A DNA stretch of 64,000 bases from Gamarada debralockiae (Eukaryota > Ascomycota > Leotiomycetes > Helotiales > Hyphodiscaceae), in assembly GCA_002803225.1 (NCBI GenBank), contig NXFV01000959.1:22269-86268 (forward strand), read 5' to 3'. The translations under genes and the position numbers were made by a program. The first letter of the stretch is position 1. The number at the start of each line of letters is the position of its first letter. Below the pieces are notes generated by a model. It was given only the letters and a program-made list of their open reading frames with translations. It was not told the DNA's origin and made no database searches. This document shows positions 11,301-22,172 of this stretch, piece after piece.

Positions 11301-13259
11301 ATGTTGAATTACCAACCTCTTAATTTCACGACCTTCGAATTCCGGCTTTTGAAAGTGCTACCCACTCAGGCCGGAGACGACAATAGCACCATCCGCTGCT
11401 CCCTTGACCACAGCTCCTTGATTGAGCCTCCCGAGTATCACGCTCTCTCTTATTGCTGGGGAGACCCGGAAATCACGACAAGTATTATAGTTAACGGGGA
11501 ATCCATGCAAGTCACCACGAACCTCGACGCTGCTCTCCGGGAACTCAGATCCCAACATTTGACGACGCTTTGGGTGGACGCATTGTGCATCAATCAGGAG
11601 GACGTGACTGAGCGAGGACTCCAAGTCACACGTATGGGGTTAACATACTCCAGGGCGGAGGAGGTGATAGTGTGGCTTGGAGAAGAAGCCGATGACTCTG
11701 CAAGTGTCATGGTTTGCCTGAACGAAGCGTCTAAAGGGAAGTCCTTCGATTTGGTGCCACCCATCGTCAAGCCCGCCATCTTGGCATTGCTACGGCGGCC
11801 GTTCTGGAGACGGGTTTGGATCATCCAAGAAGTTTCGAAATCCCGAAAACTTAGGGTTTTCTGTGGGGCTTATAACGTTGATTGGGAACAAATGTACGAC
11901 GTTCTTACAGCTTGGAAACTTGTTCCCCCTGTGATCAAGGCACTCCAGAGATTTCGATCAGTGGAGCAGTTCAATGTGGATATAAACCGCCCAGAGCTCA
12001 TCAAAGGGCTTTTCGAAACTATTCACAGTCTGTCAACCGACCCCCGTGACAAAATATATGCGATTTTGGGACTATGTTCGGACGGACCGTATCTTGTTCA
12101 GAGTCCAAATTATGTGCAACCCCCTGAAAGGATATACTTTGATCTTCTCATGGCGCTTATATCAAGAAATCCAAAATTAAACTACATGGCCCGACAAATA
12201 TCCACAAGCAGTACTTTGCTGGTCAGTAGTATTCCTCATCCAGACTGGACAATGATAACCCACGGAATTCCATTCTGGACTTTGAATGCATTGCTCGTTA
12301 AACAAGTAGAACCCATAACTGGATTTTATATAGATCCTATGGCTTCTAAATTTTTCCCTGTATCTCGCCGTGTTAGAACAATCGGATTAGAAGAGTTTCC
12401 ATCCCTCTCATTTTCTGGATTACACGCATCGGTAGTCGTCATAGATTCGATATTACAACTCCCAAATGGCCAATACAATAGCCCAGATAGCAGCGACGCT
12501 ACAGCCAACCTGCCAGAAGCGAGTAATGCTGACGCACGACATGTGATGACATGTTTTGGGAATGCTCTGTTACTACATCACTCCAGCAGCGGAAAGTGCG
12601 CCTCTTTTCAATCGCCACGTCAACGGAAAAGGAGCCCATTCATTCATCCATTGTTGGTGGCATGTGCCTTGACATATTTGTGCACAAGATCCAGTTCGAG
12701 TGACGACTTCGACGACAAACCCGGCAGTACGCTCGCTTTCTCTGACTGGTACAAAAACAACGGATCTCTCAAGTTTTGTGGAGAGAAGTTAGAGATGTGG
12801 GCGAGGGTCTACTCCCAAAGTTCCGAGTACAAATTCGAGGCCTTTCCACTACTTTACCTTGGACGTGTCAAAGGAAGAATCCGGGACGTCGTTCTGGAGA
12901 TATCACTCCTCATGATAGAAGGAATCCAGTGGGCAAAAAAACACAAACTTTGTCTTGCGACGGGTCAGAAGGCGAAGGTTATTCAGCTCGTGCCTTGCGA
13001 AGTGATGCAAGGAGACCTACTTTGTCGGATCCGATACAGCTGGGCGCCAATTTTCATTCGGCCGGAAGGTAATAGGGGCTATCAGTTTGTTTCATTCAGT
13101 AGGGCATCTCCATGGCTCTGTAGAAAAAAATATGACTATATTCGAAATTTCTTCAACCGGAAGGTGAAGATAGATATGTGGGATTGGGTAAATGGGGTTG
13201 TTAAATCTGACCACGGAGAACAGGAGGAAAAGAAGTGGGAAACAATTACAATGTATTAA
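11301..13259 (+). CDS. HET-domain (heterokaryon incompatibility) protein
   Basis: A single exon of 652 residues. The HET domain covers about residues 40-185 with all three blocks: YHALSYCWGDP at 46-56, LWVDALCINQED at 90-101, and the later PFWRRVWIIQEV before VFCG. The TDPRDKIYAILGL-type block follows near residue 245. The C-terminal half is variable, as usual. HET domains are related to TIR domains and act as death effectors when non-self is detected after hyphal fusion, so the protein probably acts in the cytosol in allorecognition. No extra domain such as NACHT or WD repeats is visible, so it belongs to the common HET-only class. The frame is undamaged, in contrast to the broken HET gene at 28141-30575. 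Confidence 0.93.
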   Translation: MLNYQPLNFTTFEFRLLKVLPTQAGDDNSTIRCSLDHSSLIEPPEYHALSYCWGDPEITTSIIVNGESMQVTTNLDAALRELRSQHLTTLWVDALCINQEDVTERGLQVTRMGLTYSRAEEVIVWLGEEADDSASVMVCLNEASKGKSFDLVPPIVKPAILALLRRPFWRRVWIIQEVSKSRKLRVFCGAYNVDWEQMYDVLTAWKLVPPVIKALQRFRSVEQFNVDINRPELIKGLFETIHSLSTDPRDKIYAILGLCSDGPYLVQSPNYVQPPERIYFDLLMALISRNPKLNYMARQISTSSTLLVSSIPHPDWTMITHGIPFWTLNALLVKQVEPITGFYIDPMASKFFPVSRRVRTIGLEEFPSLSFSGLHASVVVIDSILQLPNGQYNSPDSSDATANLPEASNADARHVMTCFGNALLLHHSSSGKCASFQSPRQRKRSPFIHPLLVACALTYLCTRSSSSDDFDDKPGSTLAFSDWYKNNGSLKFCGEKLEMWARVYSQSSEYKFEAFPLLYLGRVKGRIRDVVLEISLLMIEGIQWAKKHKLCLATGQKAKVIQLVPCEVMQGDLLCRIRYSWAPIFIRPEGNRGYQFVSFSRASPWLCRKKYDYIRNFFNRKVKIDMWDWVNGVVKSDHGEQEEKKWETITMY

Positions 13260-14119
13260 AATCCTACGCAACTATTTATAATAGTATTATAAAAGAAATA
13301 AGAGCAGTTTAATATAAGTACCTTTAATTAATATCTGTTTGTTTAGATCCTGTCGTTTATAGTATGCTTTTGGTACTCATAGTGTACAGATTTCTATGTA
13401 CGCGGATGTACAGTACACATCTAGATATAAATAACAAAGAGGGGCAATTTTAGAGTAATAAGAGAGAGATCGGCGAGATAGATGAAGAGAGGCGAGAGAA
13501 GGAGAGAGAGGAAATATTTAGAGGTAAGAAGGAGACGACTATGTACAGAGTACGAAGCGCTAGGCCAAATACACCGAGGGATATAAACTATACTGAAGTA
13601 TAATATAGATAAGGTCCCTGTATATGTCACAGCTCTCACCAATTGGAATTATGTTTAAGCCTATAAGCTCTATACTATGATATATCTAAAGAGAGAAGAA
13701 AGCTACGAGGGAAGATTCTAAGTAAGTAAAAGGCGGCGCTAGGGGAGCACGTGGCTACTCTAACAATATGGGCATTTCTGTAGTGTATGGAGATAAGTAG
13801 ACGGGAACAACTGTTCATGGATGAGTTCTAGCTAGAAGAGGTTATGAATGTACAGTGGTAACAGATTTCGTACCCCTGGCTAAGTGAAGGGTGGCGCTTT
13901 CGGGCCCCTCGTTAAAAGTTGACGGTTTTTAATGAGATGCATCAACAGGGTGAGCAGACCTGAGCCGTGCATGAGTCAGCAAAGGCGGCGCAAGTCATGT
14001 GAGCCTCAGTGTCGAGATTCTGGCGTTGGAACTGCTCATCAAATTAGTTGATTTATCTGCTTGCCATCAAGCTCAATCAGCCTTTACGAGTCACGCTGAC
14101 TTCATCTCATCACGTTTTT
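13260..14119. other. AT-rich, purine-biased non-coding stretch
   Basis: No gene is supported. About 13430-13640 is a long purine-rich (GA) tract, and TATA-rich pieces lie around it. It probably represents decayed DNA between the HET gene and the pseudogenes to its right. Confidence 0.45.
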
Positions 14120-14438
14120 ATAGCTCGACCAAAGTGTAGACACTCTACCACTGGTACTCGACCTTCTTAGAGATCATATCTCTCTAGATTCCGCACCTCT
14201 AACCTGTCAGATCGACTGGTTCCATACATTAGAAGACAGATGCAACGCGTCCTTGACAACATACCTAAAGGAACTCTTGAGAATATTGCGTTCATCTAGC
14301 AATGTTTCTATGGGTCAGTCCATGGCCGTGAAACTCTTGATAACGCCTGGCCAATCTTTGGTTCTCGAAGTTTTTAAGCCTGAAGAAAAGCTGGAAGCCA
14401 CAAATCCTACGGAAGAGCATTATTGTTCGATAGTATGA
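14120..14438 (+). pseudogene. Orphan C-terminal coding fragment
   Basis: An open frame of about 106 codons ends with TGA at 14438 but has no plausible start upstream. Its composition looks protein-like (helical, leucine-rich, including KELLRILRSSSNVSMGQ). I cannot name the family. It is probably the last exon of a lost gene. It lies next to the AAA pseudogene but on the opposite strand. Confidence 0.3.
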
Positions 14439-14729
14439 GCTTTAGCTCAGATACCACATGGTACTAGAGTACTGTGAAACTTTTGTTGTCGAGTGGCGTA
14501 GGAATGTCTTTCTATTTTCCCGGAATTCAGGCAGGCATCTGAGCACCAACCTCATATTCTCAACCTGTTATAGCTTGGAAGACGAACTTTCCACTGTCAT
14601 TTGGGCAGATCCAATCCCACGCATAGTATCATGGCATACTTCTCTAGAAACTCGATTTCAAATTGCGGTCCCTCCGCAGGCCTTCATTCAGCGCTCGCTC
14701 TTCTAGTATAAACACCCTCCTCTTTTCAA

Positions 14730-17046
14730 TCACTCTCTGAAAGTGGTCTGGCATACTTCTACAAAGTCTGCATAGCCATCTGGAGAAGCATTATCTGCAT
14801 CGTTTGCGGCAAGAGCAATGGCGGTTTGGAGTGCTGGAGGAAGAAGTTGAACACGTTATCTGACTGCGACAAGCTAACATGCTCTGAAAAGAGTCTAGGT
14901 GGCACCAACCATTCCTGGTCTCTCGACCATTCAGCTCCAACTTCCCCAGGGTCTCATCTGTACAAACAAAAAATTTGCCCGTTCGGTTACGGATATATCT
15001 CTCCTCTCTTTCTTCAATTTTTCCAAAAAAAAATTGTTCCAGATACGTCGACGTGCTTCTTCGCTTAGAGTCTCGTACCCGATTGCGATCTGTATCCGCG
15101 ATAGAAATGCATCATCGATTTCTCCTAGCCGATTGATAGTCTCACTATGCCAGTAAAGGATTATCTCGGACACATAAAAGATCTAGCTCACTAAGAATAG
15201 CATTCCCGTGTAATATTTCATCGTGCGAAGGAAAACCAGCTGATATCAGCATAATCAGCTGCTTATTGCCTACTCATGTGAACAGCCTCACCTGACAGTA
15301 GGCCGCTTCTCTGCAAGCTATTACCCTTTCTTCTTTCCAGAAAAACATCTGCCTCATCGATGAGCATTATAGCGCGCCCCCCCCCTTCTTCCTTTCTCTT
15401 TTCAAAATTGGCTGCTAAGCTGAACCACTTTGTCATCGTTTGTTCTATGTGCATATCGGGAATGTTAGAAACGGTCAACGCAAGTAGAGGCCACCGAGTA
15501 TACTCGGCAATGCATTCTACTAACATCAGTTAAAAGGAGCTATTCAGAGCTCAGTGCTATCCTACCAACTGTGTAGGTTTTCCCAGTCCCTGGACGGCCT
15601 AAAGGAAGAATTTAGCAAGCTGCTCATATTCTTAGGTCTCATTTCGTACCATTCAGCAAGAAAACTTGGCCTTCACCCTTGTCTTGGAAAAATCAGCTGC
15701 CCAGACCTTTGTGGGTCTTTGCTGTTTCTACGGCGAGATAGAGCTTTGAGAGCGCTAATGTCGTCCCTTCTGAAGGAAGTACGAGGTGACTCATGGCATC
15801 TAATGGCTCACTAGGCCACTTACATTCCTTGATAGAGCCGATATCGAAAGTTACTGCGTTGACATGATAAGCCTTTTATGGTCTTCATAGCAAACACAAG
15901 CGAGCTGAGGGACTTACTCCAAAGTTTCTCCTTCGGAGCAAAACCTTTGATGCTATTGGCAGAAGAAAGTAATGTTGACTACTCAAATCTGGGTTTGAAT
16001 TCGGATTCACGTTGTTGTATTCCCCCACTTCAATTCTCCACCGTCCAACGGCTCTCTCGGACGATGGTAGTTGTATGTATAATCTCTATCGTCATCGTTG
16101 TCCTCACTCTCAGAACCCTGTTCGTATATGATTGGCGGAGGCGGTACATATGGAGGTCGTGAATAGAGCTCGAAACCTCTTGAATCAACCATGATTTGGC
16201 CATCGTACTAATCAAATATTAATCAGTTTAGTACACTATGGTGTAATATATAATTGGTTGCCAATGGAGACTTCCTTTTAGTAGTCCCTGTATAGCTCAT
16301 ATGAGCCGGGGATTTCCCGATGGAGCTCATAGTACTGCCGACCTCTGATCCGCAAGGTCTCCCGAGTTTTATTGCCGTCAAGTCCACCAAGAAATTTGCT
16401 CGGAAAGACACTCAGAGAGATGATAGATGATCTCTCGCTCACCCTGATATTCAAGAATAGAATATTTGTGGCTCTCACGAAACACACTTTGACCTCTATA
16501 TGCAAGGTTCCAGACAGTCACAATCCATCGATTGTATCGATCTCTGCGATTTTCCGATCTCACAGCCGCCCCTTAAAAATTCTGAGCGTTCTCTTTATGT
16601 TTTATGGACTGAATAACGTACCCCGTATGCTTTCTGTTCACCTTCCTACAAACATCTTCGCTAGGCCTGAAGAAAAGGCAAAGCATTGCATAAATTGTCA
16701 CAGGCTGCGGTTGTAGGTACCTTTGCAGTTCGGCCTCAATGTCTTGGTGGTACTGCGGGGCGAGGTACTTCAAGAGAACCTCAATATCGTGCGCGGTATC
16801 TTTGTCGCAAGTCTCGTCTTGGTTGTGGGGGGCCTGAAGATGAGTGTCGTCCGTCTTGTTTGATATAGGCCTGTCGCTGGTGTATGTATCTTTGAAAGCT
16901 TGAAGTTCGTGATAGTGATGCATCAAGACTTCTTCACGCAAACCCAATCTGTCTCTTCTCGATAGAAACGGGCAGGGCAATGTACTCGTATACAACAGCA
17001 TATTATTTACCTCGGAAGTATCATCGATAATGGTTTGTGCCTCCAT
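14730..17046 (-). pseudogene. Broken AAA+ ATPase with DUF7025-type N-terminus
   Basis: On the minus strand a whole gene can be traced, but it is interrupted. From 17046 the frame encodes a DUF7025-like region ending in GYVIQSIKHKENAQN, then meets an in-frame TAA (16573-16575) and resumes in the same frame with WIVTVWNLAYRG. A 7-bp duplication near 16430 then shifts the frame before SLSVFPSKFLGG. Next come GQIMVDSRGFELYSRPPYV, Walker A GRPGTGKT (15599-15576), an apparently proper small intron, ECIAEYTRWPLLALTV, Walker B IMLIDEADVFLERR, another frame break, LRTMKYYTGMLFL, and sensor-region RLGEIDDAFLSRIQIAIGY. The C-terminus ends at a TGA at 14730. The family is the common fungal AAA group related to BCS1/26S-type ATPases. 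The breaks make a working protein unlikely, though sequencing error at single sites cannot be excluded. Confidence 0.75.
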
Positions 17047-17236
17047 CTAAATGGTGTGCTGTTGTCGGGAACCATAAGTGGGGGTTGACGCCAGATAACG
17101 CCCTCTTCCCCACAATTAGTGGCATTCTTCTGTTGGGGCTTGGGACTGTACGACGGGATATCTTCATCTTTTGTAGATAATAACCCAGGCCAGACAGTAC
17201 CCGAACGCCAAAAACCCATTATCAGCACCGAACAAG

Positions 17237-18309
17237 ATGGCTCCAATCGCACTCTTGCCTGAGACCGAAGTCGAGGCAGTCCCTGTCACGAAAATCGCAG
17301 CGTACAGGTATGCATCGTTTTGGAGCCCTTGTTGGGCTTTGGCTGACTTGAACATCTTCACAGTCCAAATCCAAAACACACTGACTGGTATGCCGACTTG
17401 CAAGCCAACGGGTACGCAGTTGTCAAAAATGCGATTCCGTACGATCGAGCAGCTGCATATCAGCAAAAGGCTTTCAACTGGATCACATCATTCGGAACAG
17501 ACCTGGACATGTCCAACCCAGATACTTGGATCAAGTCCAACCTCCCCATCCAAAGCAAAATCAACACTTTCCACTTCTACGGTGTCGTCCACGAGAAATT
17601 CGTTTGGGATGCTCGCATGGAGTCTGGAGTTCTCGAAGCATTTGAGTCTTTGTGGGGAACCGAGGAACTTCTCGTCAGTTTCGACAGTCTCAACATCACG
17701 TTTCCGAACCGCAAAGATGTTCCAAGAAAACCTGCTTGGGAACACATCGATCAAAGCCCGTTGAGGAGAGGATTGCATTGCGTACAGGGCATTATCAGCC
17801 TGTCGAGTTCTGGGCCTGAGGATGGTGGTTTGATGGTCTACCCAGGCTCACACAAGCTCAATGATGAATTCTTCGATACACAGACAGACAAGTCAACATG
17901 GGATCCGTTGGACCGCTACATGTTTTCTTCCGAACAGCTGTCCTGGTTTGCGGCTCGAGGAATCCAGCCGCACAAAGTGTGCGCTGAGCCCGGAGATCTG
18001 ATTCTGTGGGATAGTCGAACAGTCCATTATGGAGCTGAGCCGACAGAGCAGAGCAGCACGATTCGCACTGCAATATATGCCGCATACACTCCTGCGAAGT
18101 TTGCGAGCAAAGAGGCATTGGAGACGAAGGCGAAGATCTTCAAGGAGTATGGGGGAACAACACATTGGCCGCATGATAATATCAGGATTCGGAAAAATGA
18201 GGCGTTGTTTGAGGACGGAACACTGGACCCAAGGGATAGGAAGGAGCCTTTGGAGAAACCAGAGATGAGTGATAAGTTACTGAAATTGGCGGGCGTTATG
18301 CCATATTGA
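17237..18309 (+). CDS. Phytanoyl-CoA dioxygenase (PhyH) family protein
   Basis: Exons 17237-17307 and 17364-18309 give 338 residues; the 56-bp intron has GTATGC, a GCTGACTT branch site and TTCACAG. The fold is the Fe(II)/2-oxoglutarate double-stranded beta helix. His151 and Asp153 in the HID of WEHIDQSP and distal His245 in WDSRTVHYGAEP should bind iron, and the arginine in STIRTAIYAAY may bind 2-oxoglutarate. All three metal ligands are present, so it should be active. Such fungal enzymes hydroxylate lipids or secondary metabolites; the substrate cannot be read from sequence. I see no clear N-terminal signal, and the C-terminus (AGVMPY) is not a standard PTS1. It is intact between two pseudogenes and diverges from the dead AAA gene across 190 bp. 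Confidence 0.88.
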
Positions 18310-18698
18310 AGTGTAATTTCTGCGTAGTTGAAATAGAAACACCTTCCACCAAACACAAATCGAAGCCTGCGATGGGAATTGGGCATTATTGCGACGGATG
18401 CATTTGCGACCCTTGAATGGTGAAGCCCGGCATCCACCTTGCCCCAATCTTCAGAACATATAAGGCGAAGAGCTGTCCATGGATCAGACAACAATGAAAA
18501 CTAAAATCACATCTTCCTATGATATGATATGATGATATGGGTCACAAGCGAACCGCTTGTGAAAGCTGTGCTGCGATAAAGACGAGTAGTAACAAGGGTG
18601 GGGCCATGCTCACGATGCATAAGTAAGTTCGCAAATCAGAATCTCGTACCCCTCTTAGCCAAATCATAGATGCACTTGGGCCATTGTTGATTGTGGAA
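18310..18698. other. Intergenic region
   Basis: About 390 bases between the PhyH-like gene and the dead Zn2Cys6 gene. It includes a small TATGA-type microsatellite near 18517-18540. Nothing else is seen. Confidence 0.45.
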
Positions 18699-20458
18699 AT
18701 GCTGAATCGGATTGAAGGATTCGACCTCTCATGCTGTCACGGATCCGAACGAAGCGTGCTGAGCTGGCCAGAGACCCCTGTCGGCCAGTCGCGAACCAGG
18801 AGAGGACATGAACGGTCATATAATGGCTGTATCAACTGCTTGAAAAGGTACGTCAATCGGAGAGCCCATTGAATCTCCAAAAAAGGCTGCTCTTACCAAG
18901 GACATAATCGCGACTAGTTGACTGATCACCGACAGACGAAAGAAATGCGATGAGTAGATGCCGGGGTATGGAGATTGCTTGCGTTTGAGACTTGAATGCC
19001 AATGGTGCCCAAAACGTACAGAGAGAGTCCTCTCTTCAGACCAACGGCAGGAGCCATTTCGAACCGACGACTCTCCACAACATCCCTCAACCTCTCGAAG
19101 TTGTAGTCCAGCGGCAGCGTTCCTAGATTGGATCAATCTCATAGAACCAGACAGGTCGTAGGACTTGAACAAGGATCTTTCGAAGAGCAGTACCATGATC
19201 GTTTCGCCAGTACTCCGTAACGAGCCCGAGACTCCCAACCTTACTACCAGTGACAGCTCTGAACAAGCTAACTGGAGTCACAGAATCTTTGAGCCATTGG
19301 TCAATTGGTGAAAAGCATCTACCAAATCATTTCCTGCGAGCAGTGTCACGAGCTATAGTGGTGATGGACGACGGTGCAAACCCATTCCTTCTTCACTTCG
19401 TGCCTTTGGCTTTGAATTATGAGCCAGTAAGACACGCAATTATTGCTCTTGCGTCATGGCACTTGGCGAAGGTTTACCCGGACTTTGAAGTGACGTGATG
19501 AGATACATGAGTTTGGCTTTGCAGGGTCTGAAGGCCGATCTCTATTTATCTAATCGAATTGAAAGTGCGCTTGCAACGGCACTCTTGCTATGCCTTCTCA
19601 AGGTAGGTCGGTCCTTTAGAACGAACAGAAAACGACGCTGACTTGTCAAGATATGCGAGGGCAAATCAAGGAGATGGCTCCTAAATCTACATGGTGCAGC
19701 AGCACTCATCTCCCGGTCCACGCCAGTGCAAGGCAAGTCTCCTATAAGTTTCTTATACGATCTATACGAATTTCTATGTTGCGTCACAGGTTTGACTTCG
19801 GTTGAGAAGACGATGCTTGAGGCCAGTGTTCCTGCGAGACTAGTTGCCAGAGGCAATATTTCTGAGAGCCAACAAATTCATCCACTTTATGGTATCGCCG
19901 AATGTCTCTACCAAGCACTAAACCGCATCAACCAACTAGCCGCTGATCGCACTTCTAGACGGATAAGACTGAAGCCAGTGACAGGTTTTGCAATCAGCAA
20001 ATGAGATCGAGCTCTCACTGCAAGCATGGACGCCATCCGAGGTCTCTGGCGATCATCGGGATCACCAAGACTTGACTGCCGTAGCAATGGCAATCCAATT
20101 GGCTGCCATCATGCAGCTCCATCAAGTCATCACAGAAGGGCATGACACTGGCCACCCCAAAGTAGACAGCTACTGACAAAATACTGTCTGCGCTGTCTAT
20201 CATCCGCCCAGGTTCCAAAACCGAAGCGCACATTTTGATCCCATTATTCATGGTGGGCGTTGGAAGTGTTTCCCAAGGCAAATAGGCTGACCATGGAGTA
20301 CAGACTGAAGGCCATGGAAACAACGTCGGGGTTAGGAAATATCTTCGATGCTCACAGGTTGTTGGATACTGTCTAACAGAAAATGAACGATAGACAGCGA
20401 GTCGTTAGATTGGGAGGTTTTGATGAAAGTTGACGTCCCGGGCGTAGTCTTGCTGTAG
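18699..20458 (+). pseudogene. Dead Zn2Cys6 transcription factor with fungal regulatory domain
   Basis: The first exon (18699-18847) ends in NGCINCLKR. A GTACGT...CCGACAG intron leads to RKKCDE, which runs straight into a TAG. Beyond the stop the zinc cluster continues as GDCLRLRLECQWC, but the fourth cysteine is a tyrosine (TAT). Both lesions (TAG for an expected CAG, TAT for TGT) are C:G to T:A transitions, the RIP direction. Further down, pieces of the fungal_trans_2-like domain appear in changing frames: PFLLHFVPLALNYEPVRHA, SLALQGLKADL, SANEIELSLQAWTPSEV, ILSALSIIRPGSKTEAHIL, LTMEYRLKAMETTSGLGN and DWEVLMKVDVPGVVLL before a stop at 20458. It was a DNA-binding pathway regulator and cannot make a full protein now. 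Confidence 0.8.
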
Positions 20459-20589
20459 GATATCGACCAATCTAGAATCGTTCATACAAAGCCAACCCGC
20501 TGCAAAGCTCAGTGACCCACTCCCAAATATAAATTGATCGATGCAGTTTCCGACAAAATGGGTATCTTTGATTTCTGAGAACTTCCAAA

Positions 20590-21777
20590 TTAATACAAAG
20601 TTTGCTTCTCAAGATGGATTAAGCCATTAGCAGGCTATATCAAGTCAGCGTGGGATTCCACCAAAGTCTAAGGTAACTGACCGGAATGAACTGTCGCAAT
20701 CGCACACCAGCCTCCTTGAACACAGCTGCAGTCTCCGAATCCATGCTATAGCCTTGGCTGTAAACCACCTCACTGACTCCAACTTGAGCGATCTTGATAC
20801 TACAAGTCAAGCATGGACAAGTGTCGCAGTAGAGAATTGAACCCTCCCTGATGCGTTCTCTGCCTGCTTCCAGGAGCGCGTTTTCCTCTGCATGAAGGCA
20901 CAGACATGTTCCCAAGCCAACACCAGAGCCTTGACCTTCGTTGCAGCGAGGACATCCTCCCTCTCCACAATTCTTCAATCCCCGTGGCGTACCATTGTAT
21001 CCGGTGCTGATGACGCGTTTTTCTCGAACGAGCACACACCCAACTCTCCTCTTCATGCAATTGCATCGTTGAGCGGCCAAGGATGCCAATTGCATAAAGT
21101 ATTGATCCCAACTCGGCCGCAATCTATCCTCATTTGTAAGGTCCAACTTTCCCAGTGTTGCATACAGATGTGCGAGGTCGGAAGATGTATTGAGAAGTCG
21201 GACTGTGGCTCGAGATATGAGAGGGAGGAGACCAGTATCCGGGGAGTAAAGATGCTCGTCTGATTTAAGAAGGAATTCTTCGAGCGTGAGACTTTGTGAT
21301 GTGGAGTGAGACTTTTGTAGTCGGGCTTGGAAACGTCTCCATCGAACACTAACCGGCGCGTCGACGCTGATTAGAATGAAGAATGGGCGGCGGAGGAGTT
21401 TATCAAGGATTTCCTCGGTATGGATGTCGGTTGTAACCCATCGTTCTCGCCATTGTTTCGTGACGAAGTCAAGCAGGTCATCTGCAGTGTCGAAGGAGTG
21501 GGTTTTCGGGGAGGGTTTCGTTTTGCCGTTGACATATGGGATTATATGCGTCAATTTCGCATATTCTTCCTCTTCTTTGACTCCAGATGTGCCATTGGTC
21601 TCCATAAAATCTCCATTCGCGTTGTCTCGTCGAAGGTAGAGGTGAGTGAAGCCATGATGCTCTGCTAGATACTCTGCGATGGTCCGCTTCCCAGCACAAA
21701 TTCCTGATCCGTATTAGAGTCTGGAAGGAATTGTAGGAGAAGAAGATTTTCTTACCTCCACACAGCCCGATTAACAT
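20590..21777 (-). CDS. DCD1: Deoxycytidylate (dCMP) deaminase
   Basis: Three minus-strand exons, 21777-21756, 21703-20682 and 20634-20590, give 362 residues. The tiny first exon and the second join as MLIGLCGGICAGKRTIAEYL, a P-loop-like N-terminal extension typical of fungal DCD1. The last intron (GTCAGT, CTGACTT branch, TATAG) adds a short tail and avoids a read-through into non-conserved residues. The deaminase domain has the zinc-binding His278 and catalytic Glu280 in LHAEENALLEAG, and the zinc cysteines Cys305 and Cys308 in CPCLTC. It converts dCMP to dUMP, the precursor for thymidylate synthase. An ACGCGT box 57 bp upstream of the start fits S-phase expression. It diverges from ATG7 across 395 bp. 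Confidence 0.94.
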
Positions 21778-21833
21778 CTTTCTCGAGTTTCTCCGTTGTT
21801 TAAAGATTGGCGTACTCAGGGGAACACCAGCAA

Positions 21834-21839
21834 ACGCGT
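21834..21839. promoter_or_regulatory. MCB (ACGCGT) box upstream of dCMP deaminase
   Basis: ACGCGT is the MluI cell-cycle box bound by MBF-type complexes that switch on DNA-synthesis genes at G1/S. It lies 57 bp before the DCD1 start codon, and a second CpG-rich core (TCGCGCGTT) follows within 15 bp. ATG7 starts 334 bp on the other side, so DCD1 is the more likely target. Confidence 0.6.
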
Positions 21840-22172
21840 TATCGCGCGTTGAGGCTGTCCGGAAATATATTTATCCAGATTCCGGCCAGGCACCACCCGT
21901 GTGTAGCCATCCGTCCACCTCAGGCGACCAACTCGTCATTCAACATGACAACCCCACATGACTCTTTCTCTCCGAACAGAACCAAAAATATTCACGAGAC
22001 TGATAACTAGCAGACGCCAGTCACGAAAGAAATCTCTCAGAACCTCACAAGAGCCCAACATCAAAGCTCTCTGATAAATCAACAGAGAATATCTCCCCGT
22101 GCTATTCCACTCTTTCGGCAATTCTGACACTACACTTTGCCTTGCCACGACGGAGCACTTGCTGTCGCTGAA

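Noticed and set aside
13430..13640. Purine-rich tract as a coding exon
   Set aside because: Open frames here are only by-products of the GA bias.
22137..22172. Upstream in-frame ATG of ATG7
   Set aside because: The extra twelve residues are not like Atg7 N-termini; the conserved start is at 22173.
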